Shown here: positions 52,201 through 61,461 of the stretch, one piece after another | Position numbering within the stretch: position 1 is the first letter of the stretch | How the letters are laid out: every line of letters starts with the position of its first letter | NCBI GenBank assembly: GCA_040954595.2 | Contig: CM082578.2 | Span: forward strand, 12,090,001 to 12,154,000 | Reading direction: 5' to 3' | From: Balanoglossus misakiensis | Taxonomy: Eukaryota > Hemichordata | Length of the DNA: 64,000 nt | The notes under the pieces: generated by a model | What the model was told of the DNA's origin: nothing | Databases searched by the model: none | Seen by the model: only the letters and a program-made list of their open reading frames with translations | Program-made: the position numbers and the translations under genes

Positions 52201-55200
52201 GCTCCGCATTCGAGCGTTTCCTTCACCGGGTATATCCATCCGCGCGCCGGTTTCCACCTGGTCGCACACGCGGGCCAATTTAATGACGTCGGTGTTACCT
52301 TTCGCCGCGTTTCATTTAGTTCATGCGCGCTCGCGACGGTAATTTCCCTCGGCACTTGATATACTTTCTCATGTATATGTAGAGTTACATTTACATAGGG
52401 TAATAGAACCTCAGAATGAAGCCAGCGGAGATTCTTAGATTGACGCGTGGCCTTTCGAAGTGACCCCCATCCGACTAATTTTGTGTAAATAATACATGTC
52501 ATGATTCACAAATGCACGTCATGTTGTGCGCCTTAAAGGGGCATTTCCATATGTTACGTACAGCTGACCTATTTTGTCCATTAAACAGTTCCGATCACAG
52601 ACAGAAGGCATATTGTTTTATTATCAATAGAAATATCCACCGCAACGAATATGAGCCTTAAAAGGTTTCCCCGGGAGTGAGCTAGGGCCAGTCGCACTGA
52701 TCCCAGATACATGTACACATTCTGGCGTTAATCATCGGACATTACGATACAGGTGTAGATGCACTGGTTGGTCAATTTTTGGACTAGGTTTGATACTGGT
52801 TAGTGATCTTTTGCCAAGACCAATATTCGTATTGTGGGGGGGGGGGGGGGGGGTAAAGGAAATCGAAAACTTCGTCAAGAACAAGTAGGAACTAACGTCT
52901 CTTACCACAACTAAACAGTCATATTTAAAGCTGTCTCCTGGCGTCATCAGGGAAACTGATAGCCGATGAGACATTTGCTGAATACAATAACAAAGTAGTT
53001 TCTAGACATCTTGCTGTTTCAAGTCATTTTGTAGTCTGCAAGATGCTTGCCCAAGTCATTTAATGCTCACATCTGAGTAGTGGGAGCATTTATGTCTTGT
53101 TAGATTACGGCAAATTGGTTTGGTGGCGTCAGTCATGGTTCAGTATTTTCGTTGGCCAGTTGTTCTTTTAGGTATACTCTGAGCTTCTGCATTTCCTCAA
53201 CATCTGAACCGATTTCGTTCGTCGATGCATGCCTCAAGTTCGGCCTCTCGTGAGCTCGCTATTCCTCTATCTGTTCTCTAACTTTCCTATTCCGGCCAGA
53301 ATTTCAACCGGAGATCTTCAACGTACAGAGACGCAGTTGCAACATTTCGCCCATTCCTTTACCCCCATTGACACGTTTCAATAGAGCTTTGTGCGACTGA
53401 CTTCGTTGTGAATGTCGTCGAGTTTTTTTTCAATAACAAGTGAATGCATTAAAATTCCAATTTAAATGTAACGGATCGTAAATGTAATTCTGGGTCATGT
53501 GAACTTGCGACTGAAAACGTACAGTTTTGCCATTCTAGCTTGCACAAAAATGAATCCCCTCGTGAGAGAGAAACAACCCAGGTTTTTTTACAGACGACTC
53601 CTATAGTGACAAAGAACTCGAACACTAATGAGATACCTCTAGTACTTCTACATTCTCGCGAGATTTATTTCCGCTCCACGAACCAACGCACAAATAGCTC
53701 TCTACATCTTTTGGCAACGCAGATGGTGCCGTGTACGACGATGGTACTTCTACAGTTTCTTGAGTTTGTAAATGGTTGCAGTCTATTGCTGCAATCTGAA
53801 TTTGGTGAACTGTTTATCGACTATCATTCCTCCCCCGCACCTTGCCACTGTCGTCACGCGACCTACTTCACAAAATGCCTTGTGTTTCGACTCGTTGGTC
53901 ATGTGACTTTATTTGACATCGTGAGTTCGTGCACATTTCAGTGAGGCAAATCCGTATCGCCGTTCGCCAGCGCCATGGCCCATCATCAGTTGACTATTTC
54001 AAGAAACATGAAAGCCATATATAAATACAAACAGTGTCACCATCTACATGTACACCGTTTATGCGTCTGACTAGCACCATCATTGAAGAAAGATTCTGCC
54101 AATACATAATAAAAATCTACCGTTCTTCGACACACTTTCATTTGAGAAGTGACACCGCTGTCTACATGATTTGATAATCGGCTTTTATCGAGACAGATTT
54201 ATGGAAACGATTGAGCATCGCCAATGCAACCGAGAAACCCAGTTCTAGTTCAACTATTTCCGACATAATTATTTTACTAGGCGCCAACGTTGATATACTA
54301 ACACACGTGGTACATGCGTGTGTTAGTGGCAGCTGCGACCGAAATGGGCCCAGTAATTCTTGTGTTCGTGTCGTGTGTTTTTTCCTCGAATATTTATGAA
54401 ATTCACATTCTTTCTTCTCTTATTATCCTTCGCATTCTTATCTTTCGTATTTTCAGACTATATTTATATCTTGAGCGTGCCTTTTTTTCAGTCTCCAGTG
54501 ACGACAAGTGCGTAAAAACGCACGAGGAGCCATAAACGCAACGTTACTTCACTATTTCGCACTCACTCCATCGCCTCGTTATTTTCATTCTTTAGGCAAT
54601 CGATATATGGATGCTGACGTGTTCGGTCTTTGTTTTCGCCGCGCTGTTGGAGTTTGCCATGTCCAGCTACGTTCACACTCGAGGACAGACGCTATCCAGG
54701 AAACTAAAATATAAAGTATGTATGTCTTATTCAACGCTCTAAGTAACTCTTTTCCCATTTTGTAACTTGGGGGGGGGGGGGTGATGGGCTGATGCATCCA
54801 TACCTGCGCACACGTGCAACGAGTCAAGTGGTTTATACGCATATACCATGAGGCACTCAGTGTGTTGATCGTGAAGGCCTACATGAGCCTTTACGCAAAC
54901 TTAAATTCAAAGGATAATAAAAAAACAGCACGATTTAAAGACGAATCGACATCTTATTTACGTGCATCGTAACCTGAGTTTTCTCCACTTAAAATAGACA
55001 ATGATTTGTGATTTCGTCCGATGCAATTTAGGCTACTTAGAAACTTTCATGACTGGAATACGTTGTATCTGAAGTGTTTATTCCGAAAACAAATGACAGA
55101 AACTCGTATTTTGGCGGAAATAAATAATGCAAAATCATTCTTCGACTTTTGTGTCTATCCGCCGGAGAAAGGTAATCTGTCGCAATTTGTGGACTGTCTA

Positions 55201-56297
55201 ATAGTCACTCTCTCTCTCTCTCTCTCTGATTCATCCAAAAGAGTAATCTAATGAATGTACGGCGATGAAAAACGTGTTTGAGATTTGAAAATGGGTGTTG
55301 CATCCAGCGCCTCGCCTTGTGGAACTTTTCAACGTCGAAGGAGGGAACGTTTTACCTGAGTACATGTGTATAACGTATAAGCCGATAGAGATTTTTTATT
55401 TATTAAACAACCTTTCCTGCTTGATGGCCTGTCTTCAAAGCAAATATAATTTGGCTAAATTTGACAGTTATGAAGTACAAAATTTATGAGGGCTAATAAA
55501 AGTTAAAAGACGAAAATTAACATAATTAAGTTACTTCTATCATAGGGGTATAGGAGCTACTTCCCCTACTTCCGTATATCTCGGTCTATCAGCACATTGC
55601 ACATCGAGGTGTGAGATACTTTTCAGAACACGGTCACCTTGACTGCTTATGCGAACGTGCTGTAGTGGTAGGAACGCACTGAAAATTTCACGATTAGTAG
55701 ACTTGGAGACCGAGCCTTCATGGTACAAAAGAGAGATGATTTGCAGACAGGACACGTAACATTGTATTAATGACAGCGAGGGTAATAAACAAATTTACTT
55801 CGGCGTTCCACAATTCCGCCATGGTAATTGTCATGCACGAATAATTCAAGCTAAAAGGTATACGTCATGAGAGTGTAACTCGAGATATTGCGAGACGCGC
55901 CCGGCCTCTTCATTTTCCTAATGAAGTACAATGGGCTGGCAGGAAATTGTTTTTGCTGTCTGCTACGTGACGGATATAACGAGGAACGACATGGTAAAAC
56001 ATATTGACTGTTCTCTCTCCCCCTCTCTCTCTCAAACAGGAACTGGCTGCTCGTAGGTGTCGCCACAAGACCCAGTTGAAGTCCAGTGAGTTCACCATCG
56101 ACGAGTCGAGAACCCTGACGATAGAAATGCTACAGTCGGACTTAGACGGCAGCGAAAAGGTCACCTTCTCTCAGAATCCGGAGATGATGTACCGATTCTC
56201 GAGAAAGATCGACCTGTACTCAAGAGGAATGTTCCCGTTAATTTTTCTCCTGTTTAACTTTGTTTACTGGCCGACATATCTCCGCGGCACCGTGTGA
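32691..56297 (+). CDS. Glycine/GABA-receptor-like Cys-loop anion channel, complete 9-exon gene (421 aa)
   Basis: Exons: 32691-32764, 37684-37754, 43591-43658, 49379-49602, 49789-49871, 51462-51599, 51945-52174, 54596-54715, 56040-56297. They sum to 1266 nt, every phase joins, and every intron is GT..AG. The product is a plasma-membrane pentameric ligand-gated chloride channel subunit. Visible in order: signal peptide (about 1-23); N-glycosylation sequons at N53, N91 and N188; the DPRL motif (85-88); the IWMPDLYF loop A (108-115); Cys-loop C153-C167 with 13 residues between and FPMD inside; M1 (about 235-256); M2 preceded by P265-A266-R267 (anion-selective filter); M3 (about 298-320); a short cytoplasmic loop (about 70 residues); M4 (about 399-417). 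The closest recalled family is glycine receptor alpha, but Ser80 replaces the ligand-binding Arg, Asp144 replaces a binding Ser, and the loop-C cysteine pair is absent. The native ligand is unknown; a GABA- or amine-gated subunit is possible. Confidence 0.93.
32765..37683 (+). other. Receptor intron 1 (4919 bp)
   Basis: GTGAGT..TTACAG. I see no further exon in it, but a small in-phase exon (length a multiple of 3) cannot be excluded. A GTT/GGT-rich microsatellite lies at 37484-37538, near its 3' end. Confidence 0.7.
37484..37538. repeat. GTT/GGT-rich microsatellite
   Basis: Imperfect GTT units grade into GGT and GTGGTG units. Confidence 0.9.
37684..37754 (+). CDS. Receptor exon 2: N-terminal segment with YDKDLRPN
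   Basis: 71 nt between TTCTTACAG and GTATGT. It encodes a segment ending YDKDLRPNHQG, the counterpart of the YD-x-R-x-RPN-x-x-G motif that starts the extracellular domain in GABA and glycine receptor subunits. It ends in phase 1, as in that family. Only about a dozen residues separate it from the signal peptide, fewer than in vertebrate glycine receptors. Confidence 0.88.
37844..38038. mobile_element. Fold-back (long inverted repeat) element in intron 2
   Basis: The left arm at 37844-37926 and right arm at 37960-38038 are imperfect inverted copies of each other. They share TACGCCATCTTGGAAATCGC (left with AACGCC), a TTGTG-G-GATATATA block and TTGTAACCGCAGT. A roughly 33-nt loop separates them. 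The arms of about 80 bp suggest a MITE or fold-back transposon relic. No clear target-site duplication is seen, so the class is open. Confidence 0.75.
38967..38974. promoter_or_regulatory. TGACGTCA (CRE-type) site in intron 2
   Basis: Perfect CREB/ATF consensus at the edge of a CpG-dense patch. A TTACGTCA variant lies 11 bp upstream at 38956-38963. Confidence 0.4.
38970..39065. promoter_or_regulatory. CpG-dense patch in intron 2
   Basis: About fourteen CpG dinucleotides in roughly 95 bp, in otherwise CpG-poor intron. It includes words such as GCGACGCGCTCCGC and CCCGCGGCGGCCGTCG. Together with the adjacent CRE this could be an internal promoter or enhancer. No open frame of note crosses it. 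Confidence 0.35.
39571..39690 (+). repeat. Dispersed repeat, copy B (partner at 19821-19950)
   Basis: See 19821-19950. Shared blocks here are TGAAATTACA, TAACAACGAATGAT, CATCTCATTAAA and TAGCATTTCCTGTAGTTAG, in the same order and orientation. Confidence 0.7.
39925..39932. promoter_or_regulatory. TGACGTCA site in intron 2
   Basis: Perfect CREB/ATF consensus palindrome. Confidence 0.35.
42140..42147. promoter_or_regulatory. TGACGTCA site in intron 2
   Basis: Perfect CREB/ATF consensus palindrome. Confidence 0.35.
43591..43658 (+). CDS. Receptor exon 3: first beta strands (68 nt)
   Basis: Bounded by CCCTATAG and GTAAGA. It encodes APVNVSVFMFVTSIHSLSEV followed by SM, matching the PVNVTV...S motif of GABA and glycine receptors. 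Its 68-nt length is the size recalled for the equivalent vertebrate exon. It carries an NVS sequon (N53). Phases 1 in and 0 out fit both neighbours. Confidence 0.93.
43670..43798. repeat. (CT)n/(TCTG)n pyrimidine tract
   Basis: About 130 bp of almost pure pyrimidine on the plus strand, starting 12 bp inside the intron-3 donor. Confidence 0.95.
45819..45826. promoter_or_regulatory. TGACGTCA site in intron 3
   Basis: Perfect CREB/ATF consensus (TGTGACGTCACA, a 12-bp palindrome). Confidence 0.4.
46653..46660. promoter_or_regulatory. TGACGTCA site in intron 3
   Basis: Perfect CREB/ATF consensus palindrome. Confidence 0.35.
48134..48450 (+). repeat. Diverged tandem duplication, unit about 180 bp
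   Basis: Blocks at 48134-48275 and 48318-48450 share TCAAACAGG, ACAGGTG/GCAGGTG, GTAACYNATGAGG and TTCATTATCGT-type words in order. A related string (ATGAATTCTGTAACCTATGAG) occurs at about 57523. Class unknown. Confidence 0.6.
48496..48540. repeat. Hairpin with about 18-bp arms in intron 3
   Basis: ATAACCATAGACCCTGAAG (48496-48514) and CTTCAGGGTCTATGTTAT (48523-48540) are complementary apart from one bulged C, with an 8-nt loop. It resembles a short stem-loop RNA or a fold-back remnant. Confidence 0.85.
49181..49254. repeat. (TGTC)n/(TATC)n microsatellite
   Basis: About eighteen tetranucleotide units, mostly TGTC with an internal block of TATC. Confidence 0.95.
49379..49602 (+). CDS. Receptor exon 4: ligand-binding domain, loops D and A (224 nt)
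   Basis: Bounded by CTCTGAAG and GTAATA. The frame opens DYGVTLFLSLHWGDPRL, includes NAS (N91), LLSKIWMPDLYF and NKHIRI-PNGHVLYDLR, all in family order. The 224-nt length equals the size recalled for vertebrate glycine-receptor exon 4. Within FLSLHW, Ser80 sits where glycine receptors have Arg65. Asp144 in VLYDLR sits where they have Ser129. It ends in phase 2 (AG|G). Confidence 0.97.
49789..49871 (+). CDS. Receptor exon 5: Cys-loop (83 nt)
   Basis: Bounded by TTTACAG and GTGAGT. It encodes VSLTLICHLFLHRFPMD and KQTCGIQLESF. C153 and C167 are separated by 13 residues, the hallmark of the family. The short 186-bp intron 4 precedes it. 83 nt is the conserved family exon size as I recall it. 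Confidence 0.97.
49872..51461 (+). other. Receptor intron 5 (1590 bp)
   Basis: GTGAGT..TGACAG. The frame of exon 6 stays open for about 390 nt upstream into this intron, but the translated stretch (51071-51461) has no family similarity. I take it as intron. Confidence 0.75.
51462..51599 (+). CDS. Receptor exon 6: loops B to C (138 nt)
   Basis: Bounded by CTTGACAG and GTAGGC. It encodes GYTTRDMQLFWDENVTV...PEFSIG...FKTVLFYPGLG, matching the SFGYT-x-x-D-x-x-x-x-W pattern. It carries sequon N188. The aromatic F174 (loop B, split with exon 5) is kept, and Y216 is a plausible counterpart of glycine-receptor Tyr202. The cysteine expected near the start of loop C is missing. Confidence 0.96.
   Translation: MATRPEICNYFGMKTSPCCWPPNLSCRSSPSGRQSLSRRCYFILD
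51676..51702. repeat. (CAA)n microsatellite in intron 6
   Basis: Nine CAA units within the 345-bp intron 6 (51600-51944). Confidence 0.95.
51945..52174 (+). CDS. Receptor exon 7: pre-M1, M1 and M2 pore helix (230 nt)
   Basis: Bounded by ATTACAG and GTAAGC. It encodes HYDQLECRFPLSRELI, then M1 with YYVPSFLLVVLSWVSFWLN, then PARASLGITTALTLTTLSS and VSYTK. M2 positions: Ala 1', Ser 2', Thr 6', Leu 9', Thr 13', Ser 15', Arg 19'. Pro -2', Ala -1' and Arg 0' indicate anion selectivity. The exon ends after VSYTK; vertebrate glycine receptors, as I recall them, break five codons earlier, after LPK. Confidence 0.97.
52836..52853. repeat. G18 homopolymer
   Basis: Eighteen consecutive G within intron 7. 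Its length may be unreliable in the assembly. Confidence 0.9.
54297..54327. repeat. Hairpin, 11-bp perfect arms, 9-nt loop
   Basis: ACTAACACACG at 54297-54307 and its exact complement at 54317-54327. Confidence 0.9.
54596..54715 (+). CDS. Receptor exon 8: M3 (120 nt)
   Basis: Bounded by TTCTTTAG and GTATGT. It encodes AIDIWMLTCSVFVFAALLEF then AMSSYVHT...KLKYK. AIDIWM-x-x-C-x-x-FVF-x-ALLE is the conserved M3 signature of glycine and GABA receptors. The basic tail starts the cytoplasmic loop. Confidence 0.97.
54716..56039 (+). other. Receptor intron 8 (1324 bp)
   Basis: GTATGT..AAACAG. It includes a G13 run (54769-54781) and a (CT)n run (55206-55228). No exon is recognised. Confidence 0.75.
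55206..55228. repeat. (CT)n microsatellite
   Basis: Short pure CT run in intron 8. Confidence 0.9.
56040..56297 (+). CDS. Receptor exon 9: cytoplasmic loop, M4 and stop (258 nt)
   Basis: Preceded by CTCTCAAACAG. It encodes the rest of a short M3-M4 loop and then KIDLYSRGMFPLIFLLFNFV and YWPTYLRGTV before TGA. KID-x-x-SR-x-x-FP-x-x-F-x-x-FN-x-x-YW is the M4 signature of glycine and GABA receptor subunits. Only about five residues follow M4. Confidence 0.97.
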   Translation, partial: ELAARRCRHKTQLKSSEFTIDESRTLTIEMLQSDLDGSEKVTFSQNPEMMYRFSRKIDLYSRGMFPLIFLLFNFVYWPTYLRGTV

Positions 56298-57015
56298 TGT
56301 TCGGCGATGCGCAAGTGGCATGCAAAGTCACTGCGCGATAAGGGAGCGTTCAGTAATTATCTGGGGGGGGGGAGGGCGTCAGGGCGTTGTGGTTGGTCGC
56401 GAGAAGGGACAGTGTATTCCGGCACAAGGCTGTGGCACGATGGTAATAATTGACCAATATTGGTTGATGACGGAATTTTGAACATTCCGTTTCTCTTTGG
56501 GTAGAAAAACGTTCGAATATAGATAACGCCTCTGTGGTCATACAAAACGGCGGTACTCTGAAACATGCAACTGCAGACTCGGTAGGAATGCCCCAGCCCC
56601 CGGTGTGAATGCCAAGATGACCTGGGCGTAACACAAGCGTGTAATTATTGTCCCTTGCTGGGACCATCTGTACTTACAGAGATCCTATACACTGTATATA
56701 TTCAGCATATATCCTGATATTCCCATGACTTTCTTGACGTTTGGTGCCAATTTATCTGTATCTGTATCTTTAAGTGTATTTTGACTTGTTTCTGGCTCCG
56801 CTGTTCCATGTTGTGATATAAACATATGTTCTGGAAAAGAAGAGAATGGTGTATAACCAGAGAAATGTATCTTAATTTAAGTCGCACAAAATCTCTTCCG
56901 TCAATCTCCCTGCCTGGACGTGAATATGCATAATAATTACTTTGCTGTGTACACAGTGCCCTGTAAAGTATCCAAATACAAAGAGGGTGTCCTCTGTGTT
57001 CAACGCCGTGCTTGA

Positions 57016-57021
57016 AATAAA
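57016..57021 (+). terminator. Candidate polyadenylation signal for the receptor gene
   Basis: AATAAA about 720 nt after the receptor stop codon, the first perfect hexamer I found downstream. Use is not shown. Confidence 0.3.
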
Positions 57022-58919
57022 GGATCCCTTACATATGTCAGATTTTCCCTAGAGGGCGTGACTGAGTGTCACTTGAAACTTCTGATTTCTCCCCTTACAA
57101 AACAGCTCGAGAATCTCTCATCTCAAGGGATAGCAGACAGGGACCGGATTGGAAAATTATACATTCATCGGACCTCGACAATCTGCCTGTTATTACTGAA
57201 CGTTCCTTGTATGCGTTCGTTTTTCAACCAAAGAGAAGAAAACTTATCTTTGTCTATGCTCTGTTGCGCCGTGTAATACACGCGGAGGAAGACTGATGTT
57301 GGCACCGTCTGGGACGAGACGTTCAACTCTGATATACATTGCATTTTGATGCGCCTTGGAAGGTCAATTCTCATAGGTTACAGAATTCTTCAATGTATTG
57401 TGCACCTGTTTAAAGAGCACCCGTGACCAAAGGAACTGACCAATCAGAAGCGACCTATCACTAAGACCGCTACTCATGAAACATGCAGCGGTATTTGTGT
57501 TTTGATTGGTGCACAACAATTACATGAATTCTGTAACCTATGAGACATAATAATTTGGGTTGATTGCGGTGGAACAAGTATTCAACAAACTCAAAGTTTT
57601 TAAATGACATTTCCATCCACTTCACGTAAATATCCGGCATCAATATTATTACCACGCAAAAGCCGAAATACCTGAGATGTACTCTAAAAGAGACACGTGC
57701 CTATATATCAATCTTTATAGAGGAGAATTCACCCCTTTCCTTTTACGTGCGCGTGATAATGACAATAGATATTAGCGGTATTTGTCGTAGGCTTTTAGGG
57801 ATATGTGTTCACGATTTGAGGTAACGGTATGTGTAGCATCTGTGATGCACTTATTGTAGTGACGTTCCTCAAAAGATTACCAAAGCCATCCAACGCTACG
57901 ACTCCGTATTATAGGTTCTTGTTTTATCAGCTGTATGTAAGACTTTTCAACTATCCTGTTTCGTCCGGCGAGAAACATGGGTGGACGTCGAATCGATGCA
58001 TGCGCATGGTTCTTTGTGCAGCTCTTCAAATTTGCTCAAATCGACGCATATTAATACATGTTTCAATACATCCTATCGTGGATGCATTCCGTATGCCCGT
58101 CTAGAAAGTCTGCTCTTTTATTCCGATAATGATCGTCTAAAGCGGAAATTAAACTTCGCCGTCCGAGAATTAGTAAAATTGTTAGACATTGGCCACAACA
58201 AGTGAATTGTGCTCTGATGTCAAAAAAAATCACCAATAAAATACGAGGACGCATACAACTCGACAGATATACGTGATCAACAGACCGATCAAAACGAACT
58301 TCCTGCAGGTGTAAGTATTACAATTTGTTGCGTTTGCGTATGCTTGCTAAAAGATCTCCACACATATAATCAATTCGCGTGAATTCTGTATAAAACACAT
58401 GTAATTTCCGCTTTCCTGTAGCGCCATTTTAAAGACGCGTTCCTTCTTATATGACATTTGTGAAAGATCGTTTGCCTATTAAAAAAAAGTCGCAAACCGA
58501 CCTCTCTCACTGGATAGTCAAGCAGAACACCCCCCGAACTTTAGGAATCGAAGTTCACCGATCTGTCAGCCTTACGCATGACAAATGTCGTTTTTACCTG
58601 ATGGTAACTGCCGCAGAGGGCTAAAAGAACAGACGATTTCAGCATAAATTGCGAAGAAAGTGTCGCTTTAAAGAATTTATGTCTCATATCTGGAACAAGT
58701 TGATCGTCGTCATTTCACCTCTACGTGACAAATCACGTCTCCTGCAAGCAGTAACTTGAATCATGAGACGTGTCTGAGTTTTATGGCAAGAAACCCCAGA
58801 GATCCGGATGAAGTTGCGACCGTATTTTGAAACATAAGGGTATTATGATTTACGGGATGATCGAAGCGAAGATAAATGATACGGAAATATCAGTGACTCG
58901 AAGTATGCAACTCGAATAA

Positions 58920-58959
58920 CGAGAGAGTGAAAGAGAGAGAGAGTGAGTGAGTGAGAGAG
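58920..58959. repeat. GA/GAGT-rich simple repeat
   Basis: Purine-rich GAGA and GAGTGA units. Confidence 0.85.
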
Positions 58960-60650
58960 CAATATAGAAACTACATGTATAGCTAAATTAAATCTTCGTC
59001 AGAAGGAGTATGTGAGACTATCCTAAAACATATTTCCGACACAGAACCAACCCTGCCATCTCGATTTCATGATTCACACGTGACTTGAACGAAAATTCTG
59101 TCCTCCACTCCCATGCTAGCTGTGTTTGTCTTGTCCATCGAACGAGACTTCGCCTATAATGTGTAAATTCCACTGTATAGAGCAATTTTCGCACGCGTCA
59201 TTTTTTATTTCATAATAATGACGAAATTCACCCTTCTCGATTTCTGATTGCTCATATCTCAACCGGCGTGTTTGTAATGTATAGTATATTGTATATACGT
59301 TTAAGACTTATACTCCAGAATATTCTTTCCGATACCTTATTTTAAGCCATCAACCAACACTGTGCGCGCGTTCACTGGGTCACATATATCCCTCCTAGAA
59401 AAACACACGTACGTTTATTACTTATATAAGACACTTGCACGCGATATAATTATGATGTGATGTGTTTCTCCTCAAAACACGTGTAACTGGCTATTTTTTT
59501 TATCATTCCATGTTCACAGAGGAATAAATACAGATACAATACGTCTTTGGGTCAGTTTCACATGATTTTCCTTCGTCGTTCAAGAAAGGGGCGTAGAGAG
59601 CGCCCTCGAACGACGGTTTTTTCAGACTGATCATATACAGACTGTGAGAAGAGTCGTTCACGTGTACTCACATCCACATGGGTGCCTGCAGACACAGATA
59701 CAAACACACGCATGAACACAGGTTGCCACTTAGTTTCAACATGCCCAAGAAGTGGAATTCTGGTGACATCTATTCGATTTGACAGAGGCAGACGCATACC
59801 TTTATATATTTATTCAACTGTAATCATTTTATGCAAACCTATCGAAAGGACTCGAGTATTATATCAATTTGGTCTAATTGAAATCTAGTGGTCATCCCTC
59901 TATACATAGAATTGCATTATAAACATGAATATTTCATGAACGCAGAGATAGTATGAAACGTAAAGTAGGTTCATGTGAACTCCTGAGTGGAATCGATTCC
60001 GCATTTTACATAAACGCATTAATCTTATTACAACACTCGCTGTGTTCTGACAAATTACCTTACTCAGGTCAACTTTGTCTCGTAAATTTCCTCGCATAAA
60101 CTAACCCGCGTGATACTTTTTCGTTAGTAGGTTTTACCGTGGCCCTTTTTTCTTTGTTTCTAATTGTCCGACCAAATTCCGAATAAAAAGGGGAATGAAG
60201 AAGAATAAGGTCGTGTCTTCCTGCTGTTGGCATAATACATGGTGTCATATAACGAAAGTGTGTGCTGTTTAAACGTTGAGGGCGGCATATCTCGATAGCG
60301 AAAGTTGTATATAAATGTTAAATACTCGTTTTATTTCAATAAAACTGATATATACATAATAAATTTATAATAAATACAAATGTCATATACATGATATAAG
60401 TTAGCAATATTTTATCAAATAACTTTCAAATTAGCAGGATTTCTCCAGTGTGAAAGGTTTGATTCAAGTTATATGTATATATAATAAGCTTTATCTCAAA
60501 ACTTTGATTGTTCTTTCATCCCAGATAACTGGACAAGTTCACTGTTAAATAAAAAGGATGTCTTGAGACGTCAATGTCCTGCTAACTATAATGCAGTTTG
60601 AGTTGTGCTGCGTGTGAACAATGCATGGTGGTGGCTTCAGAAGGTTATTT

Positions 60651-60870
60651 GGGTTGTAGTGCTGGTCACTGGTGGTGGTCCATTAATACTGATTAGTGGT
60701 GGTGGTGGCAGTGGCTCAAATGTTTTCATATTGATGGCACAAGTTTGGGTTCAGATGCTGGTCACTGGTGGCGGTCTATATACTACTGATCGATGGTGGT
60801 GGTGATGGCTCCAATGTTCATACTGATGGCTCAGATTTGGGTTGCGATGCTGTCACTGGTGGCGGTTGAG
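60651..60870 (+). repeat. GGT-rich minisatellite, unit about 95 bp, about 2.3 copies
   Basis: Units begin GGGTTG/GGGTTC at 60651, 60747 and 60839. Each holds GTGCTGGTCACTGGTGG-type, GATGGTGGTGG-type and GATGGCTCARATTT-type segments. The open frames here (60605-61080) are low-complexity artefacts of the repeat. Confidence 0.75.
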
Positions 60871-61256
60871 TTTGTGGTGGTATTGGTCTATACAGTGGTG
60901 GCAATAGTTGAATTGATTTCCATGATTGTATGCAGGCACATGCGAGAGGGATCATTTGCCACCATCTTCTTGATGCGATTGTTGTTTAGAGCCCAAATGA
61001 AGAAAGGTCCGATAAATTCAATGAAAACGATGCCATGTGAAATGATTCAAAAGGCTTTTTTTCCGTACTCTCCGGTCTAATTTGGTTTTCATTGAAGACT
61101 GCCTCTGTATAAAAAAGGCAAAAGATCAATAATCAATTTTCAGTCATGAATTTAACACAATATATGTTGTGTACGAACTCCATCAAGACAATGAAAGAAA
61201 TATATCAAAAAATTGATCATCATTGGTGGCATGGTTTTTTCGATCATAAAGAGATA

Positions 61257-61437
61257 CAGTCAAACCTGTCTGTAGTGGCCCGACAAGGAACTTTCTTAAA
61301 CTGTCCTAAATTTATATATAGACAGGTGGCCATTGTAGACTGACAGGTCAGTCAATGTGCAATGCATGTAAGTTGCATAAGGGACTGTGAAAAAGTTTAC
61401 ATTATATAGCGGTGGCCACTAAACACTGGTTTGACTG
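61257..61437. mobile_element. Tc1/mariner-type MITE, 181 bp, TA target duplication
   Basis: The ends are inverted repeats: CAGTCAAACC...TAGTGGCC at 61257-61280, and its imperfect complement GGCCACT...GGTTTGACTG ends at 61437. Each end is flanked by TA (61255-61256 and 61438-61439), the Tc1/mariner target duplication. It is too short for a transposase. It lies 24 bp beyond the kinase stop codon, so it must be part of that gene's 3' UTR unless the transcript ends at once. Confidence 0.82.
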
Positions 61438-61461
61438 TAGTTGAATGTCTGAAATTTCAAC

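Larger units (their letters stand above)
52175..54595 (+). other. Receptor intron 7 (2421 bp)
   Basis: GTAAGC..TTTTAG. It holds a G18 homopolymer (52836-52853) and a small hairpin with 11-bp arms (ACTAACACACG, 54297-54327). No exon is recognised. Confidence 0.75.
56298..61256. other. Intergenic DNA between the two convergent genes
   Basis: No recognisable exon or RNA gene. It contains a G10 run in a GTTCAGTAATTATCTGGGG context (about 56350-56372), an AATAAA that could end the receptor mRNA (57016), a GA-rich run (58920-58959) and a GGT-rich minisatellite (60651-60870). Confidence 0.55.

Noticed and set aside
60605-61080. Plus-strand frames rich in Gly, Val and Trp
   Set aside because: They translate a GGT-rich minisatellite, with no evidence of coding.
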